Assembly (NCBI RefSeq): GCF_013823965.1
Contig: NZ_PNNA01000012.1
Coordinates: 19,898-83,897, forward strand
Reading direction: 5' to 3'
DNA: 64,000 bases
Source of the DNA: Flavobacterium sp.
GTDB lineage: Bacteria; Bacteroidota; Bacteroidia; Flavobacteriales; Flavobacteriaceae
Below the pieces are notes generated by a model. It was not told the origin of the DNA. It saw only the letters and a list, made by a program, of their open reading frames with translations, and made no database searches. Numbering within the stretch: position 1 is the first letter of the stretch; each line of letters opens with the position of its first letter. The translations under genes were made by a program, and so were the position numbers. This document shows, piece after piece, positions 7,732-17,078 of the stretch.

Positions 7732-9162
7732 ATGAAAATTTTTCTGATAGCCTTCTTGACCAGTCTTGTAGCAGAGTGTTCTCCATCAAGTCCACAGCCT
7801 ACTCCAACACCGCCAACACCACCAGTAGTGACAAATGATGTGGATTTTTGGTTGACAAAAGGAGATCAATCCGTATTGCTCAAAAAACAATCCGCTATTT
7901 TAGGATTTGGCACGGTGTACAACATGTATCCAAATATTGAAGTCAATGATGCACAAACTTTTCAAACTGTTGACGGGTTTGGGTACACTCTAACGGGAGG
8001 AAGTGCTGAAGTTATCAATCAATTAACGACCGTCAAAAAGCAGGAATTATTGCAGGAGTTGTTTGGCTCAAGCGAAAATTCAATTGGCATAAGTTATTTG
8101 CGTTTGAGCATTGCCGCTTCAGATTTGAACAGCGCTCCATTTTCTTATGATGACATGCCAACTGGACAAACGGACGTGAACTTGGCCAACTTTAGCTTGG
8201 CTCCCGACATGACAAATTTAATACCCGTTTTGAAAGCTATTTTGGCCATCAATCCAAATATAAAAATCATGGCGACACCTTGGTCACCTCCAGTTTGGAT
8301 GAAGGACAACAATAGTTTTATTGGCGGAAGCCTGCAGCCACAATATTATGGAGTTTATGCCCAATATTTTGTGAAGTACATCCAAAAAATGAAAGCAGAA
8401 GGCATTACTATTGACGCTATTTGTCCACAAAACGAACCCTTGCATCCAGGAAATAATCCAAGTATGTTGATGACGGCAAGCCAACAAGCAGAATTCATAA
8501 AAAATAATTTAGGACCAGCTTTTCAAACTGCGGGCATCAATACCAAAATTGTAATTTATGACCACAATTGTGACAGACCTGATTATCCAATTGCTGTTTT
8601 AAGTGATACTGCGGCAAACCCTTTTATAGACGGGGCTGCATTCCATTTGTATGGAGGTGATATCAGTGCTTTGTCATCCATTCACGAAACTTTTCCAAAC
8701 AAAAATGTTTATTTTACAGAACAATGGACTTCATCCGAAGGCAACTTTGGAGGCGACCTTAGATGGCATGCCAAAAACGTGGTTATTGGTTCCATGAGAA
8801 ATTGGAGCAAAATTGCGTTAGAGTGGAATTTGGCCAATGATTCGTCATTTGGACCTCATACTCCAGGTGGATGTTCGCAATGCAAAGGCGCCATAACCAT
8901 AAACAGTGCAGATAGTTATGTTAGAAACGTGGCTTATTACATAATTGCCCACGCTTCTAAATTTGTTCCATTTGGTTCAACAAGAATCGCCAGCAATGTA
9001 CAAGGAAATTTAAGCAATGTGGCTTTTAAAACACCTACCGGGAAAATAGTTTTAATTGTTGTAAATGACGGAAACAATGCGGCACAATTTAACATAAAAT
9101 ACAACGGCAGATGGATTACCTCTTCACTGGAAAGCGGTGCTGTGGGTACTTATGTATGGTAA
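7732..9162 (+). CDS. GH30 beta-glucanase lipoprotein (probable endo-beta-1,6-glucanase)
   Basis: 476 residues from the ATG at 7732, which gives MKIFLIAFLTSL followed by a Cys at position 16; the Glu just before that Cys is unusual for a lipobox. A proline-threonine linker (PQPTPTPPTPP) precedes the GH30 barrel. Catalytic motifs are intact: acid/base E235 in CPQNEPL and nucleophile E330 in YFTEQW. IMATPWSPPVWMKD and the C-terminal beta-domain (VLIVVNDGNNAAQF) are typical of the family. In laminarin loci GH30 enzymes often remove beta-1,6 branches, which fits this neighbourhood; glucosylceramidase-type activity cannot be excluded from sequence alone. A second, non-lipidated GH30 lies at 15580. 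Confidence 0.9.
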   Translation: MKIFLIAFLTSLVAECSPSSPQPTPTPPTPPVVTNDVDFWLTKGDQSVLLKKQSAILGFGTVYNMYPNIEVNDAQTFQTVDGFGYTLTGGSAEVINQLTTVKKQELLQELFGSSENSIGISYLRLSIAASDLNSAPFSYDDMPTGQTDVNLANFSLAPDMTNLIPVLKAILAINPNIKIMATPWSPPVWMKDNNSFIGGSLQPQYYGVYAQYFVKYIQKMKAEGITIDAICPQNEPLHPGNNPSMLMTASQQAEFIKNNLGPAFQTAGINTKIVIYDHNCDRPDYPIAVLSDTAANPFIDGAAFHLYGGDISALSSIHETFPNKNVYFTEQWTSSEGNFGGDLRWHAKNVVIGSMRNWSKIALEWNLANDSSFGPHTPGGCSQCKGAITINSADSYVRNVAYYIIAHASKFVPFGSTRIASNVQGNLSNVAFKTPTGKIVLIVVNDGNNAAQFNIKYNGRWITSSLESGAVGTYVW

Positions 9163-9205
9163 AAAAACTTAAACCAAAATAATTAACAATCAAACAATAA
9201 ATTTT

Positions 9206-10768
9206 ATGCAAACAAAAAAAAGTTCAGTAACCCTTATTGCACTTGTAGTGGCAATGGGTGGATTTTTAATGGGATTTGATGCATCCGTTATTTCCGGGGT
9301 AATTAAATTCATAGAACCCGAATTTCAACTTTCAAAAATAGAATTGGGCTGGGCAGTGGCTTCACTGTCTTTATCGGCTACAGTGGCGATGATGTTTGCC
9401 GGACCCATAAGTGATAAATATGGCCGAATTATTGTTTTAAAATATTCCGCTTTATTGTATGCTTTTTCTGCAATTTTATCGGCTGTGGCTCCTACATTTT
9501 TTATCTTGGTTTTTGCCAGAATGCTGGCCGGAATTGGAGTGGGGATTTCTCTAATCATAGCACCAATGTACATTGCCGAAATTGCGCCTGCCGACAAACG
9601 TGGTAAAATGGTTTCCTTCAACCAGTTGAATATCGTGATTGGTCTTTCGGCAGCTTTTTTCACCAATTATCTTATCGTGCATTTAGCCGGTTCCGATGCT
9701 GCTTGGGTTGATACTTTAAAAATTCGTGAATACAATTGGAGATGGATGTTGGGAATTGAATTCCTGCCAGCAGTCTTGTATTTCATATTTTTGTTTTTTG
9801 TTCCCCAAAGTCCAAGATGGCTTATCATGAAAGGCAGATACAACGAAGCTTTGGATGTCATGAAAACCGTTGGCGACGAAGAAGTTGCCGAGAAAATGGT
9901 TAGCGAAATCAAGGAAAGTATTCTGTTGGATTCCGCTCCAAAAGAAAAAATTTCCATCAAAGAATTGTTTACGCCATCGATGAAATTGGTGATGACCATA
10001 GGAATTGGAATTGCCATCTTGCAACAAATTGTCGGAATCAATTGCGTGTTTTTCTATGCGCCAATGATTTTCGAACAATCCGGAATTGGTACCGATGCTT
10101 CATTTATACAAGCTATTTTGGTGGGTCTTATCAACGTGGTGTTTACCATCGTGGCAATGTCATTGATTGATAAACTGGGAAGAAAACCGTTGTTGGTCAT
10201 TGGTGTAAGCGGTATTGCGCTAAGCATGTTAGTGTTGGCTTACAGTTTTAATGCGGCGACTTATACCCTGACCGATGCTTCTGTTGCGAAATTGCCAACC
10301 GAGATTCAAGCTGACCAATTGGCGACTTTAAAAAACAAAACCTTTGAAACCGATACCGAATTTAAAGCTGCAGTGGCGGAAACTATCGGAGCTGATATTG
10401 CAACCAAATACGAATCAGAGTTGATTACGGCTTCGATAACGATGAATTCAACACTAATCCTGTTCTGTATTTTAGGTTTTGTGGCGTCATTCGCCATTTC
10501 GCTTGGGCCAGTAATGTGGGTGTTGTTTTCCGAACTTTTCCCTAATAGAATTCGAGGTGTTGCCATTTCATTTGTAGGATTTGTCAATTCAGCGATAAGC
10601 TTCTTGGTTCAATTGGTTTTTCCATGGGAATTGGCCAACTTGGGGACTACTTTGACTTTCTTGCTATTCGGACTTTTCGCAATTTTAGGACTCCTTTTGA
10701 TAATAAAATTATTGCCGGAAACTAAAGGGAAATCATTGGAAGAATTAGAGGCAATTCTAGTAAAATAA
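9206..10768 (+). CDS. MFS sugar porter family transporter
   Basis: 520-residue inner-membrane transporter of the sugar porter type with about 12 helices. Motifs seen are the GFDASVISG start of helix 1, GPISDKYGRI (loop 2-3), PQSPRWLIMKGR after helix 6, QQIVGINCVFFYAP in helix 7, DKLGRKPLL and PETKGKSLEELE at the C-terminus. A long polar insertion of about 65 residues between helices 9 and 10 is seen, a form common in Bacteroidota xylose/glucose symporters. It should carry monosaccharide, probably glucose released by GH3 and GH30, from periplasm to cytoplasm. It lies between GH30 and a GH16 in the same operon. Confidence 0.92.
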   Translation: MQTKKSSVTLIALVVAMGGFLMGFDASVISGVIKFIEPEFQLSKIELGWAVASLSLSATVAMMFAGPISDKYGRIIVLKYSALLYAFSAILSAVAPTFFILVFARMLAGIGVGISLIIAPMYIAEIAPADKRGKMVSFNQLNIVIGLSAAFFTNYLIVHLAGSDAAWVDTLKIREYNWRWMLGIEFLPAVLYFIFLFFVPQSPRWLIMKGRYNEALDVMKTVGDEEVAEKMVSEIKESILLDSAPKEKISIKELFTPSMKLVMTIGIGIAILQQIVGINCVFFYAPMIFEQSGIGTDASFIQAILVGLINVVFTIVAMSLIDKLGRKPLLVIGVSGIALSMLVLAYSFNAATYTLTDASVAKLPTEIQADQLATLKNKTFETDTEFKAAVAETIGADIATKYESELITASITMNSTLILFCILGFVASFAISLGPVMWVLFSELFPNRIRGVAISFVGFVNSAISFLVQLVFPWELANLGTTLTFLLFGLFAILGLLLIIKLLPETKGKSLEELEAILVK

Positions 10769-10788
10769 TTGATTAAAATAATAGAGAT

Positions 10789-12069
10789 ATGTTAATGCAG
10801 TATAGAAAATTAGTAAAGCAAACCGCTTTGCCATTGATGGCAATTTTGTTATTGTCCAATTGTGCCAATACAAAAAACACCAAAAATTCATCACCAACAG
10901 TAGTAATCGAAGCCGAAAGTTTTATCAAAAACTCTGGGAATATCACAGTTTTAGACAAAGAAAATGCTGGATTTGTCAAAACGGGTCAAGATGGATCTTG
11001 GCTTAGTTATAGTGTCAACATTCCTGTTTCTGGTAGATACATGGTTCGCCTTTATGCCAAAAACGAGACGACCAGCGAAGTAAAATGTTGGCTTGAAGAT
11101 TACATAGACAACAAAGATGAACGAACATATAATGTCACTGGCAGCATGAATGTTGCAGGTAACAGTGCCAGCAATTTTGTCCAAATTGACGGTTCCCCTT
11201 TTGAAGCAAAGACGCATTTGATGAAATTCCACATAGAAAAAAGCCCTTTGTTGATTGACAAAATCGAGTTGATTTTGATGAAAGAACACAAAGCTTCTCC
11301 AGTGGTTGTCAAACAAAATACCACCGGAAAAGATTGGGAATTAACTTGGAGCGACGAGTTTAACGGCAAAGGATTAATTGATGAAACAAAATGGACTTAT
11401 GATTTCGGAAATTGGGGTTGGGGCAATAACGAGCCACAATACTACACCGAAAAAAGAGTTGAAAATGCCAGACAGGAAGATGGTAATCTTGTCATTGAAG
11501 CCAGAAAAAATGACGATGGAAAACCTTGGACATCGGCTAGAATAACCACTCGTGGAAAGGCTAGTTTCTTGTTCGGAAAAATCGAATTCAGGGCCAAAGT
11601 TCCGGCAGGACAAGGAGCTTGGGCAGCAGGATGGTTGTTGGGAGATTCGTATGTGGATGAATTATCTTGGCCTTATTGTGGCGAAGTGGATATATTGGAA
11701 AATGTAGGTTCTGAAATAGACGACACTACTGGAAACGGTAAAACACACGGTTCCGTTCACTATGAAGGATATTATTTCAAGAAAGGAAACCAAATACCGT
11801 TTGTTACCGATGTCGAAAACATGAATGGAGAATTCCACAACTACACACTCGAGTGGTTGCCAACAGGAATGACGATGTATGTTGACGGAATAAAATATTT
11901 TGACTATCAAGTCACAGAATCAAGAAGTGCAGCTTGGCCTTACAGCAAAATACCCCAAAACCTGATTTTAAACCTGGCGATGGGCGGCGGAATGGGCGGA
12001 AATATTGATCCGGCATTAACTTCCCAAAAACTAATCGTCGATTATATAAGGGTTTATGAATTAAAATAA
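10789..12069 (+). CDS. CBM6-like plus GH16 beta-glucanase lipoprotein
   Basis: 426-residue lipoprotein (SNC, C25). Residues ~40-165 look like a CBM6-type module: VVIEAESF start, DGSWLSYSVNIPVSGRYMVRL and a final IDKIELILM strand. The GH16 domain follows from ELTWSDEFNGKG (~185), with the signature GEVDILE intact (E299, D301, E304) and the end IVDYIRVYEL. The variant V and L in the signature and the insertion SEIDDTTGNGKTHGSVHYEG set it apart from the other two GH16 enzymes, so it probably has a different cut preference or chain position. It lies 20 bases after the MFS gene and 42 before the phosphorylase. Confidence 0.9.
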   Translation: MLMQYRKLVKQTALPLMAILLLSNCANTKNTKNSSPTVVIEAESFIKNSGNITVLDKENAGFVKTGQDGSWLSYSVNIPVSGRYMVRLYAKNETTSEVKCWLEDYIDNKDERTYNVTGSMNVAGNSASNFVQIDGSPFEAKTHLMKFHIEKSPLLIDKIELILMKEHKASPVVVKQNTTGKDWELTWSDEFNGKGLIDETKWTYDFGNWGWGNNEPQYYTEKRVENARQEDGNLVIEARKNDDGKPWTSARITTRGKASFLFGKIEFRAKVPAGQGAWAAGWLLGDSYVDELSWPYCGEVDILENVGSEIDDTTGNGKTHGSVHYEGYYFKKGNQIPFVTDVENMNGEFHNYTLEWLPTGMTMYVDGIKYFDYQVTESRSAAWPYSKIPQNLILNLAMGGGMGGNIDPALTSQKLIVDYIRVYELK

Positions 12070-12111
12070 ACAAACAGAATAAAAATACAGATTTAGATTA
12101 AGCATAAAAAA

Positions 12112-15100
12112 ATGGAAAAAGAAATTCTTCTCGGAAGCAATAAATTAAATGTCGAAAGCAATACAATTACTGGAGGTTTCACGGATTTAAACGGGGAAAC
12201 TTTTTATAAAATTGCCAACTACCACCAGATGGATCCATTTTTTATGACCATCGTCAGCAGTTCCGATCATTGGATGTTTATTTCCAGTAACGGTGCTTTG
12301 ACGGCTGGTAGAAAAAACCCAGACTTGGCCTTGTTTCCTTATTACACGGTTGATAAAATCCAGGATTCTGCCGAGATATCGGGAAGCAAAACCATATTAT
12401 TGGTGACAAGAGGAGACAAAACGTCTTTGTGGGAACCGTTCTCGGATAAATACAACGGTGTTTATAAAATTCAGCGCAACATTTACAAAAGTGTTTACGG
12501 CAACAAAATAGTTTTCGAAGAAATAAATGAAGATTTGGGAGCCACTTTTTCCTATGAATGGATGAACAGTGAAAAGTTCGGTTTTATCAAAAGGGCCACA
12601 ATCGCCAATAATCTTGAAAAGACTTGCTCGATTTCGGTGTTGGATGGAATCCAAAATATTTTGCCAGCCGGAATCAACCGCCAACTTCAATTGTCATTGA
12701 GCAATTTGGTCGATGCCTACAAGAAAAATGAATTGGTAAACAATCATCCCATAGCCTTGTTTATGTTGAGTTCCATAATCGTGGACAAAGCCGAGCCCAG
12801 CGAAGCCTTGAAAACCACCGTGGTTTGGTCAGAAGGAATGGAAAATGCCAAAATTTTATTGTCGTCACGCCAATTAAACAATTTCAGAAAAGGTCAAATT
12901 CTGGAAACAGAAACCGACGTGAGAGCCGCAAGAGGCGCTTATTTCATAAATTCGGAAATGGAACTTGCTGCCGGTCAAAACAAAACATGGCACATTGTGG
13001 CAGAATTAAACAAAGATGCCGGCTACATTGCGACTCTGAAACATTTTGTAAAAGAAGAAAAAAACATTGCACAACTGCTGCAAAACGACGTGAACAATTG
13101 TACCCAAGATTTGGTAAAAATCGTCGCTTCTGCAGATGGATTGCAACTTACCCAAGACAAATTAAGTGTCAACAGGCATATGTCAAATGTATTGTTCAAC
13201 GTGATGCGCGGCGGAATTTTTGATGATAATTATACCATTTCCATAAAAGATTTACTCGAATTTATTCTTGGTGCCAATGCTGAAGTGCATAAAAACAACA
13301 AGATTTTTATCGAAAATTTGGGTTCTTCGATTGCATTTCCAGTTTTGGTCGAAGAAATTGCCGCCCATAAAGACGAGCAATTAATCCGGTTGTGTTTCGA
13401 ATATTTGCCATTGGCATTCAGCCGAAGACACGGCGATCCATCACGTCCTTGGAATCTTTTTTCCATCGAAATGAAAAGAGAAGACGGTTCAAAAAACCTG
13501 AATTATCAAGGAAACTGGCGCGATATTTTCCAAAATTGGGAAACGCTTAGTTTATCTTATCCTTCTTTCGTCGAAAGCATGATTTGCAAATTTTTGAATG
13601 CATCAACCGCCGACGGATACAATCCCTACCGAATCACCAGAGGCGGAATCGATTGGGAATCGCCGGAACCTGACGATCCATGGGCGAATATTGGTTATTG
13701 GGGCGATCACCAAATTATTTATTTGCAAAAATTCTTGGAGATTTCAAAGAAATACCATCCCGGAGCATTAAACAAGATGCTTTCTGAAAATATTTTTGCT
13801 TATGCCAATGTGCCATATAGAATCAAGCCTTACAGCGATTTGGTAAAGAATCCTTTTGACACGATTGACTTTGATTTCGAAGCCGAAAAATTAGCTTTGG
13901 AACGAGTGAAAAAAACGGGCAGCGACGGAAAATTAATTTGGGATAAAAACGGCAAAGTAGTGCACGTGAATTTCACCGAAAAATTATTGGTAACCGTATT
14001 GGCAAAGCTTTCCAATTTTATTCCCGAAGCCGGAATCTGGTTGAACACCCAACGTCCGGAATGGAATGATGCAAACAATGCCTTGGTGGGCAACGGCGTT
14101 TCGATGGTAACATTGTACCATTTGAGAAGACTTCAGTCTTTTTGCCTCGAATTATTCCAGAAAACGGCAACGACAAATATGGAAGTATCGGAAGAAATTG
14201 TCGAATTCTTTAAATCAACCTACGACACATTCATCCAATTTGAATCCGTGCTCAATGGTAAAGTTTCTGACAAGGAAAGAAAATTAATCATGGATGCCCT
14301 AGGAACTGCAGGAAGTAATTTCCGTGAGAAAATTTACGGCAACGGTTTTTCTGGAAAGAAACAACTCATCGAGGTCGACCAACTTTCTGGTTTTATCGCA
14401 TTGACATTGAAATACATTGACCACACCATTTATAGCAACAAACGTTCGGATAATTTATACCATTCCTACAACCTGGTTGCCATCAAAAAAGACGCGGTTT
14501 CCATTCGAAATTTATACGAAATGTTGGAAGGACAAGTGGCAGTTTTGAATGCCGGAGTTTTAAACACGGCTGAGGTTATCGAAGTGCTTGATGCCTTAAA
14601 ATCTAGCGCGATGTACCGCAAAGACCAGTACAGCTACATGTTGTATCCAGACAGGCAATTGCCAAGGTTTATGGAAAAAAATTGTGTTCCTGCCGAATTG
14701 GTTCAAAGCAGTCAGCTGCTGACGGAACTTATTTCTGGAAATAATACCGAAATCATCTACAAAGATGCAGATGGCGTTTTCCATTTCAACGGAAATTTTA
14801 GAAATGCTGCCGATTTGAAAAAAGCGCTGGATTTGTTGGAAACCAAAAACAATTTGGAACAAGAAAAAGTGTTGCAAATTTTCGAAAAAGTATTCGACCA
14901 TCAATCTTTCACGGGACGTTCCGGGACTTTCTATGGTTTCGAAGGTTTGGGTTGCATCTACTGGCACATGGTTTCCAAACTGTTGTTGGCCATTGGCGAA
15001 AATTATTTTATGGCGCTTCACAACAATGCCGATGAAGACCAACTTGGTAAGATGGTACAACATTATTATGATGTGAGAGCTGGAATCGGACTCAATAAAT

Positions 15101-15558
15101 CACCGGAATTATTTGGGGCATTCCCAACCGATGCTTATTCCCATACGCCAGGTTTTGGCGGAGCCAAACAACCCGGAATGACAGGGCAGGTGAAAGAAGA
15201 CATTATTGCACGTTTTGCGGAATTAGGCATAATGGTCGAATCTGGAAAAATCTCTTTCAATCCAGGATTGTTGAGAAAATCAGAATTTCTTCTCTCGGCC
15301 GAAGAGTTTCAATACATAACCGTAGAAAATAAAAATGCCAGTATTGCTTTAAATAAAGATGCTCTAGCATTCACTTTTTGTCAAGTTCCATTTGTTTATC
15401 ATTTGTCCAATCAAAATTCAGTGAAAATTACAAATGCAAACGGAGATATTTTAGAAGCGGAAGGACTTGAAATAAAAGCATTGGCGAGCAATGAAATATT
15501 TAACAGAACAGGATTGGTAAAACAAGTAGACGTTTACTTGATGCCACTATTAAAATAA
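12112..15558 (+). CDS. Large cytoplasmic GH149-like beta-1,3-oligoglucan phosphorylase
   Basis: 1148 residues without any signal peptide, so cytoplasmic. The fold resembles clan GH-Q phosphorylases (GH94/GH149/GH161): an N-terminal beta-sandwich part, a long (alpha/alpha) barrel with NYQGNWRDIFQNWE, GGIDWESPEPDDPW and GYWGDHQIIYL, and near the C-terminus YSHTPGFGGAKQPGMTGQ. Its length matches GH149 rather than GH94 (~800). GH149 enzymes release glucose-1-phosphate from beta-1,3-glucan chains, and are known next to beta-glucan enzymes in Bacteroidota. I infer that imported oligosaccharides are phosphorolysed here, saving ATP. The family assignment is from recall of length, motifs and context; GH161 is the main alternative. 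Confidence 0.75.
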   Translation: MEKEILLGSNKLNVESNTITGGFTDLNGETFYKIANYHQMDPFFMTIVSSSDHWMFISSNGALTAGRKNPDLALFPYYTVDKIQDSAEISGSKTILLVTRGDKTSLWEPFSDKYNGVYKIQRNIYKSVYGNKIVFEEINEDLGATFSYEWMNSEKFGFIKRATIANNLEKTCSISVLDGIQNILPAGINRQLQLSLSNLVDAYKKNELVNNHPIALFMLSSIIVDKAEPSEALKTTVVWSEGMENAKILLSSRQLNNFRKGQILETETDVRAARGAYFINSEMELAAGQNKTWHIVAELNKDAGYIATLKHFVKEEKNIAQLLQNDVNNCTQDLVKIVASADGLQLTQDKLSVNRHMSNVLFNVMRGGIFDDNYTISIKDLLEFILGANAEVHKNNKIFIENLGSSIAFPVLVEEIAAHKDEQLIRLCFEYLPLAFSRRHGDPSRPWNLFSIEMKREDGSKNLNYQGNWRDIFQNWETLSLSYPSFVESMICKFLNASTADGYNPYRITRGGIDWESPEPDDPWANIGYWGDHQIIYLQKFLEISKKYHPGALNKMLSENIFAYANVPYRIKPYSDLVKNPFDTIDFDFEAEKLALERVKKTGSDGKLIWDKNGKVVHVNFTEKLLVTVLAKLSNFIPEAGIWLNTQRPEWNDANNALVGNGVSMVTLYHLRRLQSFCLELFQKTATTNMEVSEEIVEFFKSTYDTFIQFESVLNGKVSDKERKLIMDALGTAGSNFREKIYGNGFSGKKQLIEVDQLSGFIALTLKYIDHTIYSNKRSDNLYHSYNLVAIKKDAVSIRNLYEMLEGQVAVLNAGVLNTAEVIEVLDALKSSAMYRKDQYSYMLYPDRQLPRFMEKNCVPAELVQSSQLLTELISGNNTEIIYKDADGVFHFNGNFRNAADLKKALDLLETKNNLEQEKVLQIFEKVFDHQSFTGRSGTFYGFEGLGCIYWHMVSKLLLAIGENYFMALHNNADEDQLGKMVQHYYDVRAGIGLNKSPELFGAFPTDAYSHTPGFGGAKQPGMTGQVKEDIIARFAELGIMVESGKISFNPGLLRKSEFLLSAEEFQYITVENKNASIALNKDALAFTFCQVPFVYHLSNQNSVKITNANGDILEAEGLEIKALASNEIFNRTGLVKQVDVYLMPLLK

Positions 15559-15579
15559 AAAAATAAAAAAAACCTACTT

Positions 15580-17037
15580 ATGAAAGCAACGATTCTATCC
15601 CTGGTTTTGCTGGTAACAACCAGTGCTTTTGCCCAGCAAAAAAGCAAAACCCAGCCCAAACCTTTTTCTGCAAAAGACAAGATGGTTACTGTTTACACTT
15701 CTGCTGACAGTACAAATTTGAGATTGGCAAAAACCGATAATCTTAAATTTTCAGACTTGAAACAACCCGTGGAAAGACAATCTTGCATTTTTGTGAATCC
15801 AGACAAAACGTTCCAAACCTTTTTGGGAATTGGTGGTGCCATTACGGATGCCAGCGCCGAAGTTTTTGCAAAATTGTCAAAAGACAAGCAACAAGAATTC
15901 TTGGATGCCTATTACAGCAAAGACAAGGGAATTGGTTATTCCATCATTAGAACAACCATTCACAGCAGTGATTTTAGTTCCGGAAGTTATACTTATATAG
16001 CCGAAGGAGACAAGGAATTGAAGACCTTCAACATTGATCATGACAGGAAATTCAAAATCCCCTTGATCAAAAAAGCGATTCAAACGATTAATGGCGACGT
16101 GAAATTATACGTTAGTCCTTGGAGTCCGCCAGCTTTTATGAAAGACAATAAAAACATGCTTAAAGGAGGTAAATTGTTGCCGGAATTTTACCAACCATGG
16201 GCCAATTATTACGTGAAATTTATAAATAGTTACCAAAAAGAAGGAATTCCGGTTTGGGGATTAACCCTTCAAAACGAACCGATGGCCGTACAAACATGGG
16301 AATCATGTATTTATACCGCTGAAGAAGAGCGTGATTTTCTGAAAAATTATCTTGGGCCAACATTGAAAAAAGCAGGACTTGGCGACAAAAAAATCACGGT
16401 TTGGGATCACAACAGGGATTTGATGTCGCAAAGAGCAACCACCATTCTTGACGATCCCGAAGCCAATAAATATGTTTGGGGAATAGGTTTTCACTGGTAC
16501 GAAACTTGGAGCGGTGGCGAGCCAATGTTTGAAAACGTGGGCAAAGTTCATGAAATGTATCCCAACAAAAACTTGTTGTTCACAGAAGGTTGTGTAGAAA
16601 AATTCGATGCAAAAAAATACCAACTTTGGGAAAACGGAGAACGCTACGGAAAATCAATGATCAATGATTTCAACAACGGAACGGTTGGTTGGACAGATTG
16701 GAACATTCTTTTGGATGAAAACGGCGGGCCAAATCACGTGAGTAATTTTTGCTACGCACCAATTCATGGCGACACAAAAACGGGAGAGTTGATTTATACG
16801 CCTTCTTACTACTTTATTGGACATTTCTCTAAATTTATTGGAAAAGATGCCAAAAGAATTAGCAGTGTTTCCAGTCGCAGCAATCTGATAACCACTTCAT
16901 TTTTAAACAAAGACGGAAAAGTGGTTACCGTTGTCATGAACCAAAGCGACAAAAAAATCACGTATAATCTATGTGTTGGAACAAACGCAACGGAAGTCAC
17001 AATCTTGCCTCGCGCCATTCAAACTTTAGTGTACTAA
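15580..17037 (+). CDS. Secreted GH30 glucosidase/glucanase
   Basis: 485 residues with a cleavable signal peptide (TTSAFAQQ), so probably periplasmic, unlike the lipidated GH30 at 7732. The GH30 fold is complete: FLGIGGAITDASAEVF, YVSPWSPPAFMKD, acid/base E233 in LQNEPM, GIGFHWYETW, nucleophile E336 in FTEGCVE, then WTDWNILLDENGGPNH and a C-terminal beta-domain. The features resemble GH30 subfamilies 1 and 3, which include beta-glucosidases and endo-beta-1,6-glucanases. It follows the phosphorylase by 21 bases. It may trim beta-1,6-linked branches from oligosaccharides after import through SusC. Confidence 0.9.
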   Translation: MKATILSLVLLVTTSAFAQQKSKTQPKPFSAKDKMVTVYTSADSTNLRLAKTDNLKFSDLKQPVERQSCIFVNPDKTFQTFLGIGGAITDASAEVFAKLSKDKQQEFLDAYYSKDKGIGYSIIRTTIHSSDFSSGSYTYIAEGDKELKTFNIDHDRKFKIPLIKKAIQTINGDVKLYVSPWSPPAFMKDNKNMLKGGKLLPEFYQPWANYYVKFINSYQKEGIPVWGLTLQNEPMAVQTWESCIYTAEEERDFLKNYLGPTLKKAGLGDKKITVWDHNRDLMSQRATTILDDPEANKYVWGIGFHWYETWSGGEPMFENVGKVHEMYPNKNLLFTEGCVEKFDAKKYQLWENGERYGKSMINDFNNGTVGWTDWNILLDENGGPNHVSNFCYAPIHGDTKTGELIYTPSYYFIGHFSKFIGKDAKRISSVSSRSNLITTSFLNKDGKVVTVVMNQSDKKITYNLCVGTNATEVTILPRAIQTLVY

Positions 17038-17078
17038 AATTTGCGAAGCATTTTTATTCAAACTTTTAAACCTATATT

